64,000 nt of DNA from an uncultured Sinobacteraceae bacterium (GTDB taxonomy: Bacteria; Pseudomonadota; Gammaproteobacteria; Nevskiales; Nevskiaceae): NCBI GenBank assembly GCA_903822975.1, contig CAIJRD010000008.1, positions 62,001 through 126,000 of the forward strand. The letters are read 5' to 3'. Made by a program: the position numbers and the translations under genes. Position 1 is the first letter of the stretch, and each line of letters begins with the position of its first letter. The notes under the pieces were generated by a model. That model saw only the letters and a list, made by a program, of their open reading frames with translations. It had not been told where the DNA came from and made no database searches. This document shows, in pieces, positions 44,640 to 55,326 of the stretch.

Positions 44640-46604
44640 GTGAAGACCCAATCCAAGCTTCAGTTCTGCGCGCTCGCGCTCGGCGCCAGCGCCACGCTGT
44701 TGCTGGCCTTTGTCGCCGGCTGCAGCGGCAGCAGCTCGGTCGGCAGCGAGAACGCCAACGGCGCCGAGTCCGCCCAATGGACCACGCTCGGCACCCGCGG
44801 CAGCACGAGCCAGGCGGATACGCCGATCACCAGCAATGCGGATGCGCAGTGGACCGACTACAACCCGGACAACCTGTATCCGAATACGGTCACCGACAAT
44901 AACCAGTTCATCACGATGGCGGATGGCGTGAAGCTCGCGGTGAGCGTCACGCTGCCGGCCGACGCTTCGGGCAAGGCGATTCCCGGCAAGTTTCCGGTGG
45001 TGCTGACGCAGACCGGCTACAACAAGGATGTCGGCGCGTTCGTGCCGGCACTCGGCGGCGCCAACCCGTATCTGGTGCGGCACGGTTATGCGCACGTGGT
45101 GGTCGACACGCGCGGCACCGGCCGCTCCGAAGGTGAATGGACCGCCTTCGGTCCGATCGAGCAGGCCGACTACTACCCCACCGTCGACTGGGCGGCGACG
45201 CAGTCGTTCAGCGACGGTCGTGTGGCGCTCTATGGCGCCTCGCTGCTGGCGATCACCGCGCTGATCACCGCGGAGAAGCAGCATCCGGCGGTGAAGGCCG
45301 CGTTTCCGATCGTGCCGATGGCCGACGGTTATCGCGACATCGTCTTCACCGGCGGCCAGGTCAACGTCGGCTTCATTCCGCTGTGGCTGGCGCTGGTCAC
45401 CGGCCTGAGCGTGCTCGACTTCTCGTTCTACCAGGACCCGGCGGAAGCGCTGCAGGCGGAACTCGAACATGTGCTCGGCGCGGTGGCCAACTTCCAGGTG
45501 CCGACACTGCTGCGCGCCGTCGCCGGCGACCCCAACACGGTGTACGACGGCCAGTTCTGGACCGATCGCTCGCCGATCGAAAACAACGCGAAGATCCAGA
45601 TCCCGACCTTCATCGTCGGCGGCCTGCACGACATCTTCCAGCGTGGCGAACCGCTGCTGTACGAAGCGCTGAAGAACCGCAATCCGACCAAGCTGCTGCT
45701 CGGACCGTGGACGCATATCCAGGCGGCGACGGGTCAAGGTCTGCCGGTCGACGGCGTGCCGGTGCTCGATCACATCGCGCTACAGTGGTTCGATCAATAC
45801 GAGAAGGGCATGAGTGTCGGCGCCGATCGCCTGCCGAACGTCACCCAGTATCTCTACGGCCAGGGCCATTTCGTCACGACCACCGACTGGCCGCATCCGC
45901 TGGCCAGCGCCGCGCGCTACTATTTGCATAGCGACAACAGCCTCAGCACGACGGCACCGTCGACCGGCGACGCGCCGCTGAAAGTCGCACAGGAGCCGCT
46001 CGAGGGCATCTGTTCGGCCAGCACCGCGCAATGGACCGCCGGCCTGATCGGTCTGGTGCCGCTGCCCTGCTTCAGCTACGACAACGCCAGCGAACGCCTC
46101 GCGCAGAAATACGAAACGCCGGTGTTGACCGAGGACCTCTACATCAACGGCCCGATCGAGGCCGATGTCTGGATCTCGACCACTGCGGCCGATGCCGGCG
46201 TGATCGTGCGGGTCGACGATGTCGACGAAAAAGGTGCGGCGTTCGCGCTGACCAACGGCCTGCTGACCGCCTCGTTCCGCGCCGTCGACAGCAGCCGCAC
46301 GCGCACGCTGGATGGCGCGTCGATCCAGCCCTGGCATCCGTTCACCAAGGCGAGTCTGCAGCCGGTCGGCGCCGGCAATCTGGTCGAACTCAATGTCGAA
46401 GTGTTTCCGACCAGCGCGGTGATCAAGGCCGGCCACAAGCTGCGCATCGCCGTCGGCGCCAGCGACTTCCCGCACGGACTGCCGCCGATTCCGAGCCTGC
46501 TGCAATCGATCCTCGGCGTGCTGACGATCTACAGCGACGCCGCGCATCCTTCGAGCGTGGTGCTGCCGGTCGTGCCGCTGTCGGCGATTCCGACTGCGAG
46601 CTGA
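44640..46604 (+). CDS. CocE/NonD (X-Pro dipeptidyl-peptidase S15-type) hydrolase lipoprotein
   Basis: A 654-residue alpha/beta hydrolase, probably an acyl-ester or amide hydrolase attached to the envelope. The GTG at 44640 has AGGAGA at 8 nt. The signal ends in a lipobox (VAGC, Cys28). The N-terminal S15-type domain has LTQTGYNKD, VVVDTRGTGRSEGEW and the nucleophile Ser201 in YGASLLA (the usual GxSYxG has Ala in place of the last Gly). GGLHDIFQRGEP supplies the acid and GPWTHIQAA the His. The C-terminal jelly roll is about 440-640 (PVLTEDLYINGPIEADVWI). Two hairpin repeats follow the gene. Confidence 0.9.
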   Translation: MKTQSKLQFCALALGASATLLLAFVAGCSGSSSVGSENANGAESAQWTTLGTRGSTSQADTPITSNADAQWTDYNPDNLYPNTVTDNNQFITMADGVKLAVSVTLPADASGKAIPGKFPVVLTQTGYNKDVGAFVPALGGANPYLVRHGYAHVVVDTRGTGRSEGEWTAFGPIEQADYYPTVDWAATQSFSDGRVALYGASLLAITALITAEKQHPAVKAAFPIVPMADGYRDIVFTGGQVNVGFIPLWLALVTGLSVLDFSFYQDPAEALQAELEHVLGAVANFQVPTLLRAVAGDPNTVYDGQFWTDRSPIENNAKIQIPTFIVGGLHDIFQRGEPLLYEALKNRNPTKLLLGPWTHIQAATGQGLPVDGVPVLDHIALQWFDQYEKGMSVGADRLPNVTQYLYGQGHFVTTTDWPHPLASAARYYLHSDNSLSTTAPSTGDAPLKVAQEPLEGICSASTAQWTAGLIGLVPLPCFSYDNASERLAQKYETPVLTEDLYINGPIEADVWISTTAADAGVIVRVDDVDEKGAAFALTNGLLTASFRAVDSSRTRTLDGASIQPWHPFTKASLQPVGAGNLVELNVEVFPTSAVIKAGHKLRIAVGASDFPHGLPPIPSLLQSILGVLTIYSDAAHPSSVVLPVVPLSAIPTAS

Positions 46605-46645
46605 GCGCCAAGCCGAGCCGCAGGCTTGCACTGATCGAATCGACG

Positions 46646-46680
46646 CTGAACGAACCCGCGCGCTGCGAATCGGCGCGCGG
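46646..46680. repeat. Palindromic (REP-like) repeat, copy 1
   Basis: CTGAACGAAC then CCGCGCGC-TGCGAATCG-GCGCGCGG, an 8-bp stem with a 9-nt loop. It is an imperfect direct copy of the element at 46701-46736. The element begins 42 nt after the CocE-like gene stop. Confidence 0.7.
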
Positions 46681-46700
46681 ACGCCAGGCAAATGCGGGCA

Positions 46701-46736
46701 CTGAACAAACCGGCGCGCTGAGAATTCGCGCGCCGG
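46701..46736. repeat. Palindromic (REP-like) repeat, copy 2
   Basis: CTGAACAAA then CCGGCGCGC-TGAGAATTC-GCGCGCCGG, a perfect 9-bp stem with a 9-nt loop. It shares the flank CTGAAC(G/A)AAC, the stem core and the loop (TG-GAAT-C) with copy 1, in the same orientation. Confidence 0.75.
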
Positions 46737-46750
46737 CCATCAAGCGATAA

Positions 46751-46767
46751 GACCGCCACCGGCGGTC
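46751..46767. other. Short perfect hairpin in the convergent gap
   Basis: GACCGCC-ACC-GGCGGTC, a 7-bp stem and 3-nt loop, between the REP-like pair and the 13-nt tandem array. No T-tract follows on either strand. Confidence 0.45.
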
Positions 46768-46791
46768 GCACCGTAGCCTTCAGCGCACGAC

Positions 46792-46908
46792 GTCGACACA
46801 TGACGTCGACACATGAAGTCGACACACGCAGTCGACGCACGACATCGACACACGACGCTGACACACGACATCTACACACGACGCTGACGCACGACGCTGA
46901 CGCCCGAG
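46792..46908. repeat. Degenerate 13-nt tandem repeat, unit GTCGACACACGAC
   Basis: Nine copies at exact 13-nt spacing: core GTCGAC at 46792, 46805, 46818 and 46831, then variants ATCGAC (46844), GCTGAC (46857), ATCTAC (46870), GCTGAC (46883) and GCTGAC (46896). It lies downstream of the leftward M28 peptidase gene (stop 46950-46952), 41 nt past its stop. Confidence 0.9.
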
Positions 46909-46949
46909 CCGCCGCAGCGGATCACGCGGACGGCATCCGCCAATCCCGA

Positions 46950-49511
46950 TCAGTGCGCGTCGGCCGCCGGTGCAAGCATCTGCGTGGCGCGATCCAGTTG
47001 TGCGCTGTAGGCGGCGAGCGTGGTCGCGGTGATGCCGGCATAGCGTGCGGCTTCGTCCCAGCGGCGTTGTTCGATCGCTTCGCGCACACCCGGCATGGTC
47101 TTCACGCCGTAGCCGGTGTAGAAGCCCGGTGCGTAAAGCAGATGTCGATACCATTCGCGACCCGGCAGGCCTTCAGCACTGGTGAGCTTCTGTTCCAGGC
47201 CCTGCAGCAGCTGATCGAGCTGCGCGCGTTCGATGCGATGATCGGGCGCGGCCATGGTGCTGGCATAGGCCTGGTCGTAAGCGGCGGCGCTGGTTTGCAG
47301 TTGCTTGACGGCGGCATCGAGTGCGGCGAAATCGATCGCAGGAACTTCGGACTCACGCTCCGGCGGCTGCACCCTGCGGGTCGGATCGGCGTCGAGCACG
47401 AAGGCATTCTCATCGAGCAGCTTGTTCAGCTTGAGCGCGTGTTCGCGTTCGTTGTCGGCGAGCTTGTGCAGTTCCTGCACGTAGTCGGCGACGGTGCTGG
47501 CAAGGGCTGCAAACTGCATCGGCAACACGTCCGCATCGGCGACGCGCAACATCGTGTGGCCGATGGTCTGCGACAGCGCGAGGCCGTATTCGAACTTCGG
47601 ATCGCCGAAGCGCAGGTAGTGCTCGAAGTCGTCGTAGATCGAGTGATAGATACCCGCCTCGTCGTTCTCGCCGCTGTAGTACAGATCCAGCGAGGAGATA
47701 CCGAGATGCTGCAGGAATGGCGAGAAGTCCGAACCGGAGCCGAGCGCATCGAGCGGCACGTCGCCGCCGGCGGCGAGCTTGGCGGCGCGCGTCTTGTCGT
47801 CATCCTTGCTACTGCCGTAGGTCTCGACACGTTGATGCGCGCGCTGACGTTCGAGCACGCTGACGCCGGTCTCCGGATCGCGCACGCCTGCGGCGATTTC
47901 GTTCACCAGATGTTGATACGGATGACTGCCGCCCGCGCTCAGATAGCCGCGCGCGTTGGTATCGGAGTTGATGTACAACACCGCCTTCTTCTGCAATTCG
48001 GCCGCGTGCGCCTCGGCCCATTCGGTGGAACCGAGCAGGCCTGGCTCTTCCGCATCCCAGCTGGCATAGACCAGCGTGCGCTTGGGACGCCAGCCGCTCT
48101 TGTGCAGCGCGCCGATTGCCTTGGCCTCTTCGAGCAGCGCCACATTGCCGGAGAGCGGATCCCAGGTGCCGAACACCCAGCCGTCGTGATGATTGCCGCG
48201 AATCACCCATTCGTTCGGCAACTCGCTGCCGCGCATTTTCGCGACGACGTCATAGATCGGCTTCAACGACCAGTCGCTCTTCAACTTCAGATGAACCTGC
48301 GCCGCACCACCACCGATGTGATAGGTGATCGGCAATCCGCCGCGCCAGTCCTTCGGTGCGACCGGGCCGTCGAGCGCCGCGAGCAGGGGTTGCGCATCGG
48401 CGTACGAGATCGGCAGCACCGGAATTTTCAGGATGGTTTTCGCATCCGCAATCGCCAGTCGCTTGGCGTTCTTGGTCGCGCCGATGTCCGGCGTCAGCGG
48501 ATCGCCGGACGCCACCGGAATATCCAGCACCGAGCCACGCTGCACACCATCGGCCGGACGGAAGCCGCCTTTCGGATATACATCGCCGGCACCGTAACCG
48601 TCGCCGCTCGGATCGGAATAAATCAGGCAGCCCACCGCGCCGTGTTCCTGCGCGAGTTTCGGCTTGAGCCCGCGCCAGCCACCGCCGTAGCGCGCGATGG
48701 CGATCTTGCCCTTGACGTCGATGCCGCGCCGCGCGAGTTCCTTGTAGTCGTCCGGCATGCCTTGATTGACGTAGACCAGCGCGGCGGTGACATCACCATC
48801 CGCGGCATAGACGTTGTACGGCGGCAGCGCGTTGGCGGTGTTGGCCGAACTCGCATCGCCGGCGACCGCCGGTTCCTTGAGCGCCGCGACGAAATGCGTC
48901 GGTGCGACCAGTTCGAGCTGCTCTTCGAGTGGTGTGGGATACAACACATAGAAGGTTTCGATCTGCGCGTCCCAGCCCCAGGACTTGAACTGCGCCAGCA
49001 TGGTTTCGGCGTTGTGCTTGTCGTGCGCGGAGCCGACGTTGTTCGGCTGCGAACTCATGTCCTGCAGCCAGCTGCGCAAATCGGCCGCATCGAGCTGCGC
49101 GTCGAACTGCGCCTCCAGCGCCTGCTGTGCGGCGACGTGACCGCTGCTGTAGCCGAGCATGAGGTGTGCGGGTGTCTCAGCGACAGGGCTCGGCGGCGTC
49201 GCGGCGGCGGCGACCTGTGCGCTGGCGACAAGGGCGGCGGTGAACAGCAAGGTCCACGTCCGCTTCGCGGCGCTGTGCGGCCTGCGCTCGCGCGCGGCTG
49301 GTGAGGGCATCTGTACCGAAGCGCGCAGGGACGACCAGACTGTCGCAAGCCGCTGCGGTTGCGGTTGCGCATGAAGCTGCGCATGCGGCTGTACATGCGG
49401 TTGCGCATGCGGCTGTACGTGCGGTTGCGCATGCGGTTGTACAAGCAGTTGTGCATTCACTCGGTCGCTGGTCATGACGATCTCAGCATTGGGAACGCTT
49501 GAATGTCGCAT
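46950..49511 (-). CDS. M28 family metallopeptidase, glutamate carboxypeptidase II (PSMA)-like
   Basis: An 853-residue dizinc peptidase. Zn-ligand motifs follow GCPII closely: GNHHDGWVFGTWDPLSG, YASWDAEEPGLLGS, NSDTNARG and GIYHSIYDDFEHYL. A PA domain precedes (about 250-380: DVTAALVYVNQGMPDDYKE, KIAIARYGGG) and a TFR-like helical dimerisation domain is at the C terminus. A membrane or signal helix is at about residues 86-105 (TWTLLFTAALVASAQVAAAA). The start ATG 49511 has GGAGA at 6 nt. This makes the gene translate an 85-residue N-terminal extension with the repeat QPHAQPHV (about 25-52) before the signal. Starting at the ATG at 49310 would drop the extension but has no visible ribosome site. 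Confidence 0.85.
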   Translation of the reverse strand: MRHSSVPNAEIVMTSDRVNAQLLVQPHAQPHVQPHAQPHVQPHAQLHAQPQPQRLATVWSSLRASVQMPSPAARERRPHSAAKRTWTLLFTAALVASAQVAAAATPPSPVAETPAHLMLGYSSGHVAAQQALEAQFDAQLDAADLRSWLQDMSSQPNNVGSAHDKHNAETMLAQFKSWGWDAQIETFYVLYPTPLEEQLELVAPTHFVAALKEPAVAGDASSANTANALPPYNVYAADGDVTAALVYVNQGMPDDYKELARRGIDVKGKIAIARYGGGWRGLKPKLAQEHGAVGCLIYSDPSGDGYGAGDVYPKGGFRPADGVQRGSVLDIPVASGDPLTPDIGATKNAKRLAIADAKTILKIPVLPISYADAQPLLAALDGPVAPKDWRGGLPITYHIGGGAAQVHLKLKSDWSLKPIYDVVAKMRGSELPNEWVIRGNHHDGWVFGTWDPLSGNVALLEEAKAIGALHKSGWRPKRTLVYASWDAEEPGLLGSTEWAEAHAAELQKKAVLYINSDTNARGYLSAGGSHPYQHLVNEIAAGVRDPETGVSVLERQRAHQRVETYGSSKDDDKTRAAKLAAGGDVPLDALGSGSDFSPFLQHLGISSLDLYYSGENDEAGIYHSIYDDFEHYLRFGDPKFEYGLALSQTIGHTMLRVADADVLPMQFAALASTVADYVQELHKLADNEREHALKLNKLLDENAFVLDADPTRRVQPPERESEVPAIDFAALDAAVKQLQTSAAAYDQAYASTMAAPDHRIERAQLDQLLQGLEQKLTSAEGLPGREWYRHLLYAPGFYTGYGVKTMPGVREAIEQRRWDEAARYAGITATTLAAYSAQLDRATQMLAPAADAH
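49359..49456 (-). repeat. 12-nt coding repeat at the 5' end of the M28 peptidase gene
   Basis: Alternating 12-nt units read on the leftward strand as CAGCCGCATGTA and CAACCGCATGCG, about seven copies, encoding QPHV/QPHA (His and Gln-Pro-rich). In this case the array is inside the translated region, if the start at 49511 is right. Confidence 0.8.
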
Positions 49512-49676
49512 CGCGAGTCTCCGGATGTGGGTTACCGAACTATAGCCTGCGATGCCATGACGACTGCGCAGGCTCAGGCTGCCACGTGGCCCGTTGCCAT
49601 GTGGCCAAGCTTGCGCGCGTACCCAAACTTGCCCGCATGCCCACGCGCAGAGTGCGCCTCGCGCAAGTCCGGCCGC

Positions 49677-50831
49677 TCAGCGCAGCAGGATCGACACCAC
49701 GACCGCGACGACAATCAGGAACGGCACCGAAATCAAATGGAATTGCTTGTAGATCGCCATGCCGCCGACCTGCCGCAGCGCGATCAGGTTGGCCAGCGAG
49801 CCGATCGCCAGACCGAAGCCGCCGACGTTGACGCCAACGGCGAGCGCGGCGGTGTGCGCGGTCAGCGGCGACAGCAGGATGGCGGCCGGCACGTTGCTGA
49901 TGAACTGCGACAGCAGCACGCCGGCCCAGTACACCGGCAGCGGCTGCGACAAGGGCAGTTGCGGCAACAGGCGTGTCAACGCCGGCAACGCTGCAAGCGC
50001 GCCGAGATCGATGAACATCAGCCCGATGATCAGCAGCAGCTTCCAGTCCACCGCGCGCAGTACCTGCCGGAACAGCAGCGCAAACAGCGCCAGCACGATC
50101 AGCATGCCGGGCAAGGCCGCATGCAGTTCGAGTGCGGCCAGAAAGCCCAGCAGCAAGGCCAAGGACACCGACAGCAGTCGGCGATCGATGCCGTCCTGCG
50201 ACTGTTCCAGATTCAGCGCGATGCGCTGTCCGCCGAACATCAGCGCCGTCAGTGCCAGCAGCAGCAGCGACATGATGGCCACAGCCGGAAACATGATCTG
50301 CACATAGGCCAGCATCGAGCCACCGGCCTTGTGCCACAGCAGCAGGTTCTGCGGATTGCCGATCGGCGTCAGCGCCGAGCCGGCGTTGACCGCGAGCGCT
50401 TCAAAGATCACCAGTCGCGCGAGCGGCACCTCGGCGATGCGTGCGATGCCGAGCGTCAGCGGCACCACCAGAAACAAGCTGACATCGTTGGTCAGCAGCG
50501 TCGACAGCGCCGCCGACAGCATCACCAGCAGCAGTGCAAGCTGCCGCAGTGTCTGCACGCGCATCAGCAAGGCGCGTGCTGCGTGCTGCAGCGCATGGCT
50601 GGTTTCGATGCCGCGCGTCAACACCAGCAGCCCGGCCAGCGCCTGCAAGGTTGGCCAATCGATCAGGGCGACATAGCGCTCGGGCGTCAGCGGATGCACC
50701 GCGACCAGCACGATCGCGGCGAGTACCAGAATCGTCAGCAGCGGATCGATCGTCGCAACGCGCAGCAGCCAGGCCGTGGGCTGCTCGCGCAACGACGGCG
50801 ACGGGCTGGCGGGTGTGCTCAGGACTCGCAT
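49677..50831 (-). CDS. SLC13/ArsB-superfamily ion permease (YbiR-like)
   Basis: A 384-residue membrane protein with about 11 helices. Two conserved hairpin motifs of the ion-transporter superfamily are seen: LLTNDVSLFLVVPL and NAGSALTPIGNPQNLLLW, repeated in the second half as FISNVPAAILLSPL and GVNVGGFGLAIGSLANLI. This matches the YbiR-like branch of the SLC13/ArsB/NhaD group. It would move a dicarboxylate, sulfate or other anion, or sodium, but the ion cannot be inferred. It lies 33 bp after fadH on the same strand and may be co-transcribed as the tail of the propionate/fatty-acid gene run. Confidence 0.85.
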   Translation of the reverse strand: MRVLSTPASPSPSLREQPTAWLLRVATIDPLLTILVLAAIVLVAVHPLTPERYVALIDWPTLQALAGLLVLTRGIETSHALQHAARALLMRVQTLRQLALLLVMLSAALSTLLTNDVSLFLVVPLTLGIARIAEVPLARLVIFEALAVNAGSALTPIGNPQNLLLWHKAGGSMLAYVQIMFPAVAIMSLLLLALTALMFGGQRIALNLEQSQDGIDRRLLSVSLALLLGFLAALELHAALPGMLIVLALFALLFRQVLRAVDWKLLLIIGLMFIDLGALAALPALTRLLPQLPLSQPLPVYWAGVLLSQFISNVPAAILLSPLTAHTAALAVGVNVGGFGLAIGSLANLIALRQVGGMAIYKQFHLISVPFLIVVAVVVSILLR

Positions 50832-50864
50832 CCTTGCGAGAGAGAATTCATGCGATCAAAGGGT

Positions 50865-53069
<2,205 letters not shown>

Positions 53070-53083
<14 letters not shown>

Positions 53084-53645
53084 AATTGTCGCCGTTCTGC
53101 TCGGCGTAGCGCAGTGCGCGGCGGTCTGCCGCCAGACGATCCTGCGCGCCGCTCCATTGCCGCACCCATTCGGGCAGTGGCGGCGACGGTCCTTCGACAC
53201 CGGCCAGTGCCAGCACCTGTTTCGGCGTGGCGAGATCGCGCTTGCCGCGAATGAACACGTAACGCACCGCCAGCGTCGCGTAGGTCTTCGGGCCGACCTT
53301 GAACTCGTGCAGCGCGTAGATCCACTTCGCATCCCAGCCGACCAACTGTGTGGCCAATTGGTAGCGCTGGAACGGCTGCAGCGAGCGGCTGAAGCGCGCA
53401 TCGACGTCGCCTGCCACTGGGCGCCAGCCGCGTGCCAGCGCGCGGCGCCAGATGCCGGTGCGCATCCACCAGTCGAAGCGGCCCATGTCCGCAATCGAAA
53501 AGTAGCGCGCGTTGTTCATGTGCAGGTTGAGGTCGATGTCCTGCGGCCAGACGCGCATCTCCAGCACCGTCACCGCATCGGTGGCCAGCCAGCGCCGTTT
53601 GCGCGTCGCCCACCAGGCGCGCAGAAGAATGATCAGGAGTCTCAT
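53070..53645 (-). CDS. Hotdog-fold acyl-CoA thioesterase (THEM6-like)
   Basis: A 191-residue protein of the 4HBT hotdog thioesterase superfamily. The stretch WPQDIDLNLHMNNARYFSIADMGRFDWW (read as DIDLNLHMNNARYFS) has the catalytic Asp/Asn-His-x-Asn element of the THEM6/FcoT-like thioesterases. The N terminus begins with a hydrophobic segment (MRLLIILLRAWW), possibly a membrane tether. No ribosome site is obvious before ATG 53645. It lies between prpF and fadH on the same strand and may release CoA from acyl-CoAs in the same pathway, but a direct role in propionate use is unproven. Confidence 0.82.
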
Positions 53646-53908
53646 GCGCGAAGCTTGCGGGTGCGCGGCCGGGCTTGTCTATAACCGCGCACGCGCACCG
53701 CGGCTGCGATGCGGTCAGTCGGCGGCACCGGCTACAAATCGACGCGCGGCACGCGCAAGCGCTCATGCGACTGCCCGGCCGATTTCGAACGCCGGCAGCG
53801 CTGCGACCGCTGCAGCGGCGGTCCGCTCGTCAGGCCTGGAAACTTCGACGCGAACCACCGGGTGGGTCGCGCGGCTGCGCGCGACCCAAGTGCAATGCGA
53901 GCGCGACG
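53646..53908. other. Intergenic region between prpF and the thioesterase gene
   Basis: 263 bp without gene support. It has no obvious terminator, so read-through from the prp operon to the thioesterase, fadH and permease genes is possible. Confidence 0.45.
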
Positions 53909-55108
53909 CTAGAAACTGTCGCCCGGAATCCGCACGGTGCCTTCCATCAGCACGCGCGCGCTGCGGCTCATGATCGCCTTCTTGACGACCCACTCGCCGT
54001 TCACTTCAACCGCCTCCGCACCCACGCGCAGCGTGCCGGACGGATGACCGAAGCGAACCGCCGTCCGCTGCGTGCCGCCGGCAGCGAGGTTCACCAAGGT
54101 CCCTGGAATCGCAGCGGCGGTGCCGATGGCGACGGCGGCGGTGCCCATCATCGCGTGATGCAGCTTGCCCATCGACAGCGCGCGCACGTTCAGATCGATG
54201 TCGTTCGCCTGGATCTGCTTGCCACTGGATGCGACGTAGGACTTCGGCGGCGCGACGAACGCAACCTTCGGTGTGTGCTGGCGCTTGGCCGCCTCGGACA
54301 CGTCTTTGATCAGCCCCATGCGCAGCGCGCCGTAGGCGCGGATCGTCTCGAATTTCTTCAGCGCCTCGGCATCGGCGTTGATCGCCTCACGCAGCTCGGT
54401 GCCGGTGTAGCCGATCGCGTCCGCATTGACGAAGATCGTCGGAATGCCGGCATTGATCATCGTCGCCTTGAAGGTGCCGATGCCGGGCACTTCGAGATCG
54501 TCGACCAGCTTGCCGGTGGGAAACATCGAATTGGCATCGCTGCCACTGCCATCCCCTTCATCGGCCGGATCGAGAAACTCGATCTGCACTTCGGCCGCCG
54601 GAAAGGTCACGCCGTCGAGTTCGAAATCGCCGGTCTCCTGCACCGCGCCGTTGGTCATCGGCACGTGCGCGATGATGGTCTTGGCGATCTGCACCTGCCA
54701 GATGCGCACGGTGCAGATGCCGTTCTGCGGAACGCGCGCCGCATCGATCAGTCCATTGCTGATCGCGAACGAACCCACCGCGGCCGTGAGGTTGCCGCAG
54801 TTGCCGGACCAATCGACAAACGCCTTGTCGATCGAGACCTGGCCGAACATATAGTCGACGTCATGATCGGGCTTGCTGCTCTTGGCGAGGATCACCGTTT
54901 TGCTGGTACTCGACGTCGCCCCGCCCATGCCGTCGATTTGAGCCCCGTAAGGATCCGGCGAGCCAATCACGCGCAGCAAGAGCTTGTCGCGCGCCGCACC
55001 CGGCACCTGTGCCGCCGCCGGCAGATCCTGCAAGCGAAAAAACACGCCCTTGCTGGTGCCGCCACGCATGTAGGTGGCGGGGATTTTGATTTGCGGAATG
55101 TGAGTCAT
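53909..55108 (-). CDS. prpF: 2-methylaconitate cis-trans isomerase PrpF
   Basis: Converts the trans-2-methylaconitate made by AcnD to the cis isomer in the 2-methylcitrate cycle. The 399-residue product has the PrpF signatures: IPATYMRGGTSKGVFFR, GAQIDGMGGATSSTSK, SGNCGNLTAAVGSFAI (catalytic Cys region) and LHHAMMGTAAVAIG. ATG 55108 follows AAGGAT. It comes 218 bp after acnD, a gap with a strong hairpin. AcnD with PrpF replaces PrpD in this pathway type. Confidence 0.97.
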   Translation of the reverse strand: MTHIPQIKIPATYMRGGTSKGVFFRLQDLPAAAQVPGAARDKLLLRVIGSPDPYGAQIDGMGGATSSTSKTVILAKSSKPDHDVDYMFGQVSIDKAFVDWSGNCGNLTAAVGSFAISNGLIDAARVPQNGICTVRIWQVQIAKTIIAHVPMTNGAVQETGDFELDGVTFPAAEVQIEFLDPADEGDGSGSDANSMFPTGKLVDDLEVPGIGTFKATMINAGIPTIFVNADAIGYTGTELREAINADAEALKKFETIRAYGALRMGLIKDVSEAAKRQHTPKVAFVAPPKSYVASSGKQIQANDIDLNVRALSMGKLHHAMMGTAAVAIGTAAAIPGTLVNLAAGGTQRTAVRFGHPSGTLRVGAEAVEVNGEWVVKKAIMSRSARVLMEGTVRIPGDSF

Positions 55109-55251
55109 GAGCGGTGATCCTTGAGGCTACGCCAACGCTGCGAAGTGATTGAGTGCGTGTGCTGCGACTGCGTTTTACTGAGCGAACCCGTTGCTGCGAT
55201 CGTGCAGCAACCTACTGCCGTGATGCACGCCAGATCGCTGCAGCCCATACA

Positions 55252-55295
55252 CGCTCGCTGCTCTTCTCCTTTCCAAAGGAGGCGAGCAGTGAGCG
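55252..55295. other. Long imperfect hairpin in the acnD-prpF gap
   Basis: CGCTCGCTGCTC-TT-CTCCTTT-CC-AAAGGAG-GC-GAGCAGTGAGCG. The arms pair over 12 plus 7 bp with one mismatch and a small internal loop. It lies in the middle of the 218-bp gap inside the prp operon. There is no T-tract after it on the leftward strand, so it may be an RNA-stability or processing element rather than a full terminator. Confidence 0.75.
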
Positions 55296-55326
55296 ATGAA
55301 TCGTCACAAGGCAGCCGGCCTTGCGA

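Noticed and set aside
46792..46908. CRISPR array
   Set aside because: The repeat unit is 13 nt with no spacers and no cas genes in the window; the same holds for the other arrays.
46800..49304. A long open frame on the plus strand opposite the M28 peptidase gene
   Set aside because: The minus strand has clear zinc-ligand motifs and a ribosome site, while the plus-strand frame has no family features. It is an antisense shadow of GC-rich codon bias.
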